Below are positions 7,089 to 12,154 of a stretch of 12,154 bases of DNA, piece after piece (positions within the stretch are counted from its first letter, which is position 1; the number at the start of each line of letters is the position of its first letter). The stretch spans positions 1 through 12,154 of the forward strand of contig CAISLL010000087.1 of the NCBI GenBank assembly GCA_903886165.1, written 5' to 3'. The translations under genes and the position numbers were made by a program. A model generated the notes under the pieces. That model saw only the letters and a program-made list of their open reading frames with translations. It made no database searches and had not been told where the DNA came from. This DNA is from an uncultured beta proteobacterium (GTDB lineage Bacteria > Pseudomonadota > Gammaproteobacteria > Burkholderiales > Burkholderiaceae_C).

Positions 7089-7135
7089 CCGGCTTGATGG
7101 CGTGTGCTGAGTTGCACTTGGCGGACGCAGGGCAA

Positions 7136-7822
7136 TCAGTCTTGCATCGGTGGCGACATGCCCAGCTCAATGCAGAGCTTCTGCACCGTCTCGCGCAGTT
7201 CAGCGACCTGAATTTCAAGCTGCTCAATTCGCGCCAGCGTGCCAGGTGCGCCGTCGCCATAACGCGCACTACCGCTGTGGGCGGCAAAAGACAACTCATC
7301 CACCGGTCCGCACAACAAATGCGCCCAGCGCTGCTCGCGGGCTCCCGGGGCGCGCGCCAGTTTCACCACCAGCGGGCCACCTTTTTCCTCCGAGCGGTCC
7401 TGCAACTCTTCCAGAAAGCCTTCCACCGAGGAGATATCGGCAAACTTGTACCAGCGCTCGGTGTTCAGGCGCAACTCGGCCGCAGTCTGCGGGCCGCGCA
7501 GCATCAGCATGCCCAGCAGCACGGCGGATTGCTCTGGCACGCCAATACCGCGCTGGAAGTTGTGGTCAAAGCGGGTGACCCGGCTGCCGCTGTTTTCCCG
7601 TACCAACTGGCACTTTTTCAAGCTGCTCAGGGCGTCGGCCACCTCGGCCTCGGTCAGGTTCATGACCGGCTCGCGCGTGGTTTTCTGGTTGCAGCCGAGC
7701 ACCAACGAGTTCAGCGACAGCGGGTAACTGTCGGGCACGGTGCGGGCTTTTTCCATCAGGGTGCCAAGCACGCGGGCCTCAATCGGGGTGAGGGTCAGGG
7801 GGGTCGCAGGGGTCAAAGTCAT
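7136..7822 (-). CDS. yceH: YceH family protein (DUF480), winged helix
   Basis: Conserved protein of unknown role, 228 residues. The N-terminal stretch LTPIEARVLGTLMEKARTVPDSYPLSLNSL, then GCNQKTTREPVMNL, is the hallmark of DUF480, which folds as two winged-helix domains (about 10-90 and 100-180). A helical, probably coiled-coil C-terminus follows (ARIEQLEIQVAELRETVQKL, about 197-216). No catalytic residues are known. The ATG at 7822 is only 13 bases from the divergent purN start and lacks a strong ribosome site. The gene converges on the ligase gene with 47 bases between the stops. Confidence 0.95.
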   Translation of the reverse strand: MTLTPATPLTLTPIEARVLGTLMEKARTVPDSYPLSLNSLVLGCNQKTTREPVMNLTEAEVADALSSLKKCQLVRENSGSRVTRFDHNFQRGIGVPEQSAVLLGMLMLRGPQTAAELRLNTERWYKFADISSVEGFLEELQDRSEEKGGPLVVKLARAPGAREQRWAHLLCGPVDELSFAAHSGSARYGDGAPGTLARIEQLEIQVAELRETVQKLCIELGMSPPMQD

Positions 7823-7835
7823 AATTCAGCCAGTT

Positions 7836-8426
7836 ATGAAAAAAATCGTTATTTTGATCTCAGGCGGCGGCTCCAACATGGCGGCCATTGTGAAAGCCGC
7901 AAAACGTGAGGCTTGGGCTGACAAGTATGGAGCACGCGTGGCTGCCGTCATCAGCAACAGGGCCGATGCCAAAGGCCTGGAATTTGCCCGCGCACAAGAC
8001 CTTGACACGTCGGTTCTTGATCACAAAGCCTACCCCAGCCGCGAGGCTTTTGATGCCGCGTTGGCCGAGCGCATTGATGCGTTTGAGATACCCGGGCAAC
8101 CGGTGCTGGTGTTGCTGGCGGGTTTCATGCGCATTTTGACCTCAGGGTTTGTCAACCGGTATGCCGGGCGTTTGGTGAACATTCACCCCTCCTTGTTGCC
8201 TGCCTTTGCCGGTTTGCACACGCACCAGCGCGCGATTGATGCTGGCTGCAAAGTGGCAGGTGCCACGGTGCACCTGGTCACACCGGAGCTCGATCACGGC
8301 CCGATCCTGGCGCAGGCCGTGGTGCCGGTGCTGCCCGGGGACACCGCCGACACACTGGCGGCGCGGGTACTCACGCAAGAGCATCTGATTTACCCACGGG
8401 CGGTGGCTGAAATTTTAAAACAATAG
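7836..8426 (+). CDS. purN: Phosphoribosylglycinamide formyltransferase (GART, 10-formyl-THF dependent)
   Basis: Third step of de novo purine synthesis: transfers a formyl group from 10-formyltetrahydrofolate to GAR in the cytoplasm. Length is 196 residues, normal. The N-terminus KKIVILISGGGSNM forms the GAR phosphate-binding loop. The catalytic triad corresponds to Asn115 and His117 (VNIHPSLLPAF) and Asp153 (LDHGPI). The start ATG 7836 is set by family length and the MKKIVILISG N-terminus; a 32-residue upstream extension to 7740 would run antisense through yceH. The ribosome site is weak. The TAG stop lies inside the first bases of the ATAGCT repeat that follows, so the repeat supplies the end of the gene. 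Confidence 0.97.
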   Translation: MKKIVILISGGGSNMAAIVKAAKREAWADKYGARVAAVISNRADAKGLEFARAQDLDTSVLDHKAYPSREAFDAALAERIDAFEIPGQPVLVLLAGFMRILTSGFVNRYAGRLVNIHPSLLPAFAGLHTHQRAIDAGCKVAGATVHLVTPELDHGPILAQAVVPVLPGDTADTLAARVLTQEHLIYPRAVAEILKQ

Positions 8427-8477
8427 CTACTTGCGCTTATTTAATAAGGGCTATAGGCCTATTTGTCATATATTTCT
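8417..8477 (+). repeat. ATAGCT interspersed repeat, copy 1
   Basis: Begins AAAACAATAGCTACTTGCGC and continues with a CTTATT-T-AATAAG hairpin (8436-8448), then GGGCTATAGGCC and ATTTGTCATA. It shares the ordered blocks ATAGCT, TTATT/ATATT, GG-TATAG, C-A-TTT and TTATA/TCATA with the copies at 9516-9580 and 10689-10756. It lies directly at the purN stop codon, before the SEC-C gene. Confidence 0.7.
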
Positions 8478-8509
8478 GATTTGAATCCGGACAAGCTGAA
8501 AGGATGTCT

Positions 8510-9454
8510 ATGCAAAGCAACTGGGACACATTGCGCGCTCAAATCGAGTACTTCTCGAAACCTTTCCCAAGCCAGGCCATCGTTTTCGCAAACGAACATC
8601 GTGGCGAAGTCGCCCCTTATCTGGTGGAGGTGCTGGCTCGCGTGGCGGCAGATCCGTCTATCGTGATCGACGATCCTGACTACATCCTGCACGAATACGC
8701 CATGCACCTGCTGGCGGCCTGGGCCGACACACGGGCCTACTCCCCCTTGATTGCCCTGGGTCACCTAGACAACGACACGCTGGATGCCGTGCTGGGTGAT
8801 AGCGCGACCGAAGGTTTTGACCGCTGTCTGGCGAGTGTTTGTGATGGCAACCTGTTACCCCTGAAAGCACTTTTTGAAGACCCCAAGGCGTCGTTTTGGG
8901 CCCGGGGTGCCGCGCTGGACGCGATGGTGGTGCGGGTGCTTGCGGGCGACGATTCGCGTGATGATCTGGTGCAGTATTTGCTGGCGCGTGGCGACCTCGA
9001 AGCCCAGCGCCTGCGCAGTCCCGGTGCGGTGCACGCTGGCCTGGAGGTAATTGACTGCATCGTGGGCGCCGCAGGCGACCTGGCCGCTGTGGAACTGCAA
9101 AGCCGTATTCATGGATGGTTTGACGACAACTTGCTCGACCCCATGGTCGCAGACCGGGCATGGGTTGATGGTTGTATGCGTGAGTCTTTTGAAACCTCGC
9201 GGCAGCGGATGCTGGCGCGGGGTAAAACCTATGTGCGTGATGTCGAGGCCGAGATGGGTTGGTGGGCGGCGTTCGAAGATGAACCCGTCGGTGCGAAGAC
9301 CACGTCAAATGTGATCGGACCAGCGAATGACTTCGGTCGCATGCTTCGCAAACCCATCGAGCCCGTAGTGCGCAGCGCCCCGAAGGTTGGCCGGAACGAC
9401 CCCTGCCCTTGCGGCAGTGGCAAAAAGTACAAGAAGTGTTGTGGCGCGAGCTGA
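8510..9454 (+). CDS. DUF1186-like protein with C-terminal SEC-C zinc motif
   Basis: Protein of unknown function, 314 residues from ATG 8510. That start has AAAGG (8499-8503) at six bases; the ATG at 8504 touches the ribosome site and is less likely. Residues up to about 220 are mostly helical and resemble HEAT-like DUF1186 proteins (WDTLRAQIEYFSKPFP, then SIVIDDPDYILHEYAMHLLAAW). A less conserved linker leads to the last 20 residues, VGRNDPCPCGSGKKYKKCCG, a complete SEC-C motif that binds zinc through CxC...CC and also occurs at the end of SecA. Such tails usually mediate protein or ribosome contacts. Co-transcription with purN is possible, although the repeat lies between them. Confidence 0.85.
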   Translation: MQSNWDTLRAQIEYFSKPFPSQAIVFANEHRGEVAPYLVEVLARVAADPSIVIDDPDYILHEYAMHLLAAWADTRAYSPLIALGHLDNDTLDAVLGDSATEGFDRCLASVCDGNLLPLKALFEDPKASFWARGAALDAMVVRVLAGDDSRDDLVQYLLARGDLEAQRLRSPGAVHAGLEVIDCIVGAAGDLAAVELQSRIHGWFDDNLLDPMVADRAWVDGCMRESFETSRQRMLARGKTYVRDVEAEMGWWAAFEDEPVGAKTTSNVIGPANDFGRMLRKPIEPVVRSAPKVGRNDPCPCGSGKKYKKCCGAS

Positions 9455-9515
9455 CCGGGCTGCACGGCTGCGCCTGCACAGCCACTTCATTGAGCAGCAC
9501 GCTGCACCAAGATGT

Positions 9516-9580
9516 TATCAAAAAAATAGCTGTTCACGATTATTTCATATGGGGTATAGCCACATTTGTTATAAAAAACT
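9516..9580 (+). repeat. ATAGCT interspersed repeat, copy 2
   Basis: Begins ATCAAAAAAATAGCTGTTCA, then TTATTTCATATGGGGTATAG, CCACATTTG and TTATAAAAAACT. The final TTATAAAAA block matches the end of the copy at 10689-10756 exactly. It lies in the gap between the convergent ends of the SEC-C gene and the restriction-enzyme remnant, and it supplies the stop codon of the remnant's reading frame. Confidence 0.72.
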
Positions 9581-9868
9581 GGTTTGCAGCGAGGCACCGG
9601 CCAGCGGGCGCAGCCGGGCGTAATTCAGCAGCTCTGCAAGGCGCGCACCTTTGGTTTGCCACTCGTACACCACGTTTTCCGCCAGCAGCACGTAATGCCA
9701 GGGCGCACCGCTGCGCTGTTCGACGCTTAAACCGTTGATGCGCTCGCACCATGCCAGCGCGGCTTTCAGCTTGCGTTGCACGTTGAGGTTAAAGACTTGC
9801 TCTTTCGCCTTGGTCTCCACCAGATACACCGCGTCTTGCGTTCGCACCAAAAAATCGGGCAATTCAAT
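9569..9868 (-). pseudogene. 3' remnant of a type III restriction endonuclease Res subunit
   Basis: About 100 codons that match the C-terminal end of Res subunits of type III restriction systems as I remember them: PDFLVRT, VYLVETKAKEQ (the PD...ExK nuclease signature), NVQRKLKAALAWCERIN, WHYVLLAENVVYEW and GARLAELLNYARLRPLA. A reading frame continues upstream to 10024, but that part is antisense to another gene fragment and has no Res character, so homology stops near 9868. The helicase and most of the protein are missing and no Mod methyltransferase is in the window, so the fragment cannot be a working restriction enzyme. The PD-(D/E)xK core remains: Asp in PDFLV, Glu and Lys in VETKA. Confidence 0.8.
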
Positions 9869-9874
9869 CCAACA

Positions 9875-10030
9875 GCAAAACAGCGCTGGGACGAGGGCAT
9901 CGGTTACCTGGAACGCGAAAGTTTCGACGCCTTCCTCAAACTCCCAGCCCCTCAGCGCAAACTCATCCGCGAAGTGATCCTGACCTTTGCCAAGGTTCAT
10001 TCGGAACCTGAAGCACCTATGCAAAAGTAA
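9875..10030 (+). pseudogene. 3' remnant of an unrecognised gene
   Basis: About 51 codons on the plus strand that read like the true end of a protein: AKQRWDEGIGYLERESF, then FLKLPAPQRKLIREVILTFA, ending KVHSEPEAPMQK at TAA 10030. Upstream of 9875 the same frame runs antisense through the Res remnant, so the sense coding character starts at the junction. I do not recognise the family. The helical, charged character and the position suggest a partner from a former defence or restriction locus, but that is a guess. ATG 9776 opens the frame but lies within the antisense part. Confidence 0.5.
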
Positions 10031-10058
10031 TAATTCCGAAATACAGAATCCAAATTAC

Positions 10059-10070
10059 AGATTAAAATCT
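10059..10070. promoter_or_regulatory. Candidate higBA operator palindrome (AGATT-AA-AATCT)
   Basis: Inverted repeat ending four bases before the higB start, in a 44-base AT-rich gap that must contain at least part of the promoter. The central TTAAAAT could double as a -10 box, but no good -35 was found. An operator role is inferred from symmetry and position. Confidence 0.4.
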
Positions 10071-10074
10071 AACC

Positions 10075-10353
10075 ATGATCCGCTCGTTCATCTGTGCCGA
10101 CACCGAAGCTTTGTTTCACAGTCAAGCGGTTGCCAGGTTCAAAAATATCGAGCGCGTGGCGCGTCGCAAGCTGTTGCAACTGAGTGCTGCGACTGATCTC
10201 AACAGTTTGCGCATTCCACCTGGCAACATGCTGGAATCGCTAAAAGGTGATCGAAAAGGGCAACACAGCATTCGCATCAATGACCAATGGCGTGTGTGCT
10301 TTGCCTGGCATGACGATGGTGCGTACCGAGTGGAAATTGTGGATTACCACTGA
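10075..10353 (+). CDS. higB: HigB toxin, RelE-superfamily mRNA interferase
   Basis: Ribosome-dependent mRNA endonuclease of a HigBA module, 92 residues, exactly the usual size of PF05015 toxins. Signatures are MIRSFICADTEALF, KNIERVARRKLLQL, LRIPPGNMLESLKGDRKGQHSIRINDQWRVCFAW and the C-terminal VEIVDYH. The basic and aromatic residues used for RNA cleavage in the family (IRINDQWRVCF) are all present, so the toxin appears intact. There is no clear ribosome site before ATG 10075, as in many tightly limited toxin genes. The antitoxin gene starts 21 bases after the stop. Confidence 0.96.
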   Translation: MIRSFICADTEALFHSQAVARFKNIERVARRKLLQLSAATDLNSLRIPPGNMLESLKGDRKGQHSIRINDQWRVCFAWHDDGAYRVEIVDYH

Positions 10354-10374
10354 CTTAACACATTTGGAGTGGCC

Positions 10375-10683
10375 ATGACTAACACATTGCTTGACGAAAT
10401 TCACCCCGGCGAAATCTTGCTGGAGGAGTTCATGAAACCCATGGGCATCACTGCCCGGCAACTCGCTGCCGACATGGATGTGCCGCCGAGCCGCATCAGC
10501 GACATCGTGAATGGTGCGCGCCCCATCACTGCGGATACGGCTTTGCGGCTGGGGCTGTTTTTCAGCATGGAGCCGCGTTACTGGCTGAACTTGCAAACCG
10601 ACTACGACATGCGAACGGTGACACGGCAAACGCTTGACAAAATTGCGCCGCGCATTCGGGTGTTTCAATCAACGGCGGTTTAA
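10375..10683 (+). CDS. higA: HigA antitoxin, XRE-family helix-turn-helix
   Basis: Antitoxin and autorepressor partner of the preceding higB, 102 residues from ATG 10375. The start follows GGAG (10366-10369) by five bases; a GTG at 10369 overlaps that site and is less likely. The N-terminus HPGEILLEEFMKPMGITARQLAADMDVPPSRISDIVNGARPITADTALRL is the HigA helix-turn-helix. It is followed by the conserved FFSMEPRYWLNLQTDYDM helix. Toxin-first order is characteristic of higBA. The gene converges on the MacB-like permease gene, with only an ATAGCT repeat between them. Confidence 0.96.
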   Translation: MTNTLLDEIHPGEILLEEFMKPMGITARQLAADMDVPPSRISDIVNGARPITADTALRLGLFFSMEPRYWLNLQTDYDMRTVTRQTLDKIAPRIRVFQSTAV

Positions 10684-10688
10684 ATGGA

Positions 10689-10756
10689 TTTTGCTATATA
10701 AGTGGTAGCTACCAGCGCATATTCCACATGGGATATAGGTCAATTTCTTATAAAAA
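10689..10756 (+). repeat. ATAGCT interspersed repeat, copy 3
   Basis: Begins TTTTGCTATATAAGTGGTAG. It contains the perfect palindrome GGTAGCTACC (10704-10713), then GCGCATATTCCACATGGGAT forming an ATATTCC/GGGATAT stem, then ATAGG, TCAATTT and CTTATAAAAACT. The GGTAGCT block, GCGC, the TATAG block and the terminal TTATAAAAA align with the other copies. It fills the 73-base gap between the convergent higA and MacB-like permease genes. Confidence 0.75.
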
Positions 10757-11959
10757 CTACTCGTGCCGCAGCGCCTCAATCGGGTCCAGCCTGGCAGCGC
10801 GTCTGGCCGGGAAGTAGCCAAATAACACGCCAATCCCAGCTGAAAACACGAACGACAGCAGATTCACACCGGGGTTGAAGACAAACGGTACGTCCATGAA
10901 CTTGGACAGGCCAATCGATGCGCCGGTGGCCAGCACAATGCCGATCACGCCTCCCAGAGCGGCCAGCACCACGGCTTCTATTAAAAACTGCAGCAGCACC
11001 TCGCGCTCCAGTGCACCAATGGCCAACCGCAGGCCGATTTCGCGGGTGCGCTCGGTCACGCTCACCAGCATGATGTTCATGATGCCAATGCCACCGACCA
11101 GCAGACTCACGGCGGCCACCGCGCCCAGCAGTGTGGTCATCACCTGGGTGGTGCTGGAAAAAGCCTCGCCCAATTGTTTGGTGTCGAGCACGTTGAAGTT
11201 GTCTTCTTCGCCTTCTGCCAGTTTGCGGCGCTCGCGCAGCAGCTGCGTGATGGCCGACTTGACACGCTCCGGGTCGGCACCTTCCTGCATCGACACCGAC
11301 AGCGTGTTGACACGGGTGTTGCCGGTGATGCGCCTCTGCAAGGTGTTCAGCGGCATGAAGACCACGTCGTCCTGGTCGTTGCCGAACGCGCCCTGGCCCT
11401 TGGAGCCGAGCACGCCAATGACTTCGCAGCTGATTTGTTTGACCCGGATGGCGGCCCCCACGGCAGCCTGGCTGCCAAACAGTTCGCGCCGCACGGTTTC
11501 GCCAATCAGGCAGACACCGGCGCCCGCCATCTGTTCTTCTGCGGTGAAGATGCGGCCATCGGCCACTTTCCAGTTGCCGGTGATGAGCCAGTCGGTGGTG
11601 CTGCCAATGATGCTGCTGCTCCAGTTGCGCCCGTCCAGCACCAGGGTGGCAGCGCTGCGCGCCTCTGGCGCCACCGCCAGCAGGCTGCTGACCTGGGTGA
11701 ACACAGCTTGTGCGTCCGCTGCCTTGAAGGCCGGGGCACCGCCACCGCCACCCATCATGCGCTGGCCCGGGCGCACCTGCAGCAAGTTGGTGCCAAGTCC
11801 GGCAATCTGGTTTTGAATGGCCAGTGTGGCGCCATTGCCGACCGTGACCATGGTGATCACGGCGCTGACACCGATCACAATGCCCAAAATGGTCAGGAAT
11901 GAGCGCATCAGGTTGCGCCGGATTGAGCGCAGGGCCAGGAGCAGGGTGCTAAGCCACAT
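10757..11959 (-). CDS. MacB-type ABC transporter permease
   Basis: Inner-membrane permease of a MacB/FtsX-type exporter (type VII ABC fold), 400 residues. It lacks the fused ATPase of E. coli MacB; the ATPase is a separate upstream gene. One helix near the N-terminus (about 21-41) is followed by a large periplasmic domain (MacB_PCD, about 42-265, including MMGGGGGAP). The FtsX domain has three helices at about 275-300, 325-350 and 367-385. Family motifs are GGIGIMNIMLVSVTERTREIG and the C-terminal PARRAARLDPIEALRHE. Start ATG 11959 has GGAGG nine bases upstream and overlaps the ATPase stop by one base (TGATG); the frame is also open from an ATG at 12016, inside the ATPase gene. These systems use ATP-driven mechanotransmission to push substrates through a MacA-TolC-like channel. 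The substrate is unknown. Confidence 0.93.
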   Translation of the reverse strand: MWLSTLLLALRSIRRNLMRSFLTILGIVIGVSAVITMVTVGNGATLAIQNQIAGLGTNLLQVRPGQRMMGGGGGAPAFKAADAQAVFTQVSSLLAVAPEARSAATLVLDGRNWSSSIIGSTTDWLITGNWKVADGRIFTAEEQMAGAGVCLIGETVRRELFGSQAAVGAAIRVKQISCEVIGVLGSKGQGAFGNDQDDVVFMPLNTLQRRITGNTRVNTLSVSMQEGADPERVKSAITQLLRERRKLAEGEEDNFNVLDTKQLGEAFSSTTQVMTTLLGAVAAVSLLVGGIGIMNIMLVSVTERTREIGLRLAIGALEREVLLQFLIEAVVLAALGGVIGIVLATGASIGLSKFMDVPFVFNPGVNLLSFVFSAGIGVLFGYFPARRAARLDPIEALRHE

Positions 11960-12154
11960 CAGGACACCTCCGACGCAGGCGCAGCAGAAGTGATGGGTTG
12001 CGGATCGGGGCCGCAATGACCGATTCCTGCCGGATGCGGGTTGAGCGTGTCGCTGTCCACCACACCGTCGACAAAATGAACGATGCGTTTGGCGTAGGCC
12101 GCCATGTCGGCTTCATGCGTGACCATCAGCACGGTGATGCCGTGGTTTTTGTTC
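11959..12154 (-). CDS. ABC transporter ATP-binding protein, MacB/LolD type (C-terminal end)
   Basis: Last 64 codons of the ATPase partner of the permease; the rest lies beyond the right edge. Visible are the end of the nucleotide-binding domain with the switch histidine in GITVLMVTHEADMAAYA, and KRIVHFVDGVV, the usual final strand of this subfamily. A tail of about 35 residues (SDTLNPHPAGIGHCGPDPQP to ASEVS) extends past the conserved domain. The stop TGA shares its A with the permease ATG, indicating translational coupling within one operon. A MacA-like adaptor gene would be expected further upstream. Confidence 0.9.
   Translation of the reverse strand, partial: NKNHGITVLMVTHEADMAAYAKRIVHFVDGVVDSDTLNPHPAGIGHCGPDPQPITSAAPASEVS

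Noticed and set aside
7094..7909. Plus-strand 271-codon frame
   Set aside because: Runs antisense through all of yceH and into the purN start; amino-acid composition is typical of a shadow frame.
9776..10030. 84-codon plus-strand frame as a complete gene
   Set aside because: Its first 33 codons are antisense to the Res remnant; only the part after about 9875 shows sense coding character, so it is treated as a truncated gene.
10875..11816. Plus-strand 313-codon frame, rich in Ser, Thr and Pro
   Set aside because: Antisense to the MacB-like permease, whose motifs and ribosome site are clear; no independent support.

Overview
The window looks like chromosomal DNA of a betaproteobacterium, most likely a Comamonadaceae member (Rhodoferax/Polaromonas-like). 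The evidence is the GC-rich coding style, the Comamonad-type RibF, YceH, PurN and HNH proteins, and a short interspersed repeat built around ATAGCT...GCGC that I associate with that family from memory. The taxonomic call is an inference. No rRNA, tRNA, CRISPR array or intact insertion sequence was seen.

Left part (1-2489, minus strand): a two-gene operon. It holds an outer-membrane-type beta-barrel protein (Phenol_MetA_deg-like), coupled through an ATGA overlap to a 7TMR-DISM membrane sensor histidine kinase that runs off the left edge. The kinase reads in one frame across the window except for one TGA at codon 88, exactly where the domain expects tryptophan. It therefore looks like a young pseudogene, or a sequencing error.

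Accessory patch (2490-4354): two divergently oriented type II toxin-antitoxin modules. One is a higBA-like pair on the minus strand with a recognisable promoter and operator palindromes. The other is vapBC on the plus strand. They lie beside ribF, where many proteobacteria carry ileS-lspA.

Housekeeping centre (4355-9454): ribF (minus); an HNH endonuclease and a secreted ATP-dependent DNA ligase of the Lig E type (both plus); yceH (minus) and purN (plus), divergent with only 13 bp between their starts; and a DUF1186-like protein with a C-terminal SEC-C zinc motif.

Decayed defence patch (9455-10760): the 3' end of a type III restriction endonuclease Res subunit gene (minus) lies back to back with the 3' end of an unrecognised gene (plus), so both have lost their 5' parts at one rearrangement junction. 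A second, classical higBA module follows. Three copies of the ATAGCT repeat lie in the gaps after purN, after the SEC-C gene and after higA. A fourth, degenerate copy may lie upstream of ribF.

Right edge (10757-12154, minus): a MacB-type ABC exporter, with the 3' end of the ATPase gene overlapping the permease gene by one base.
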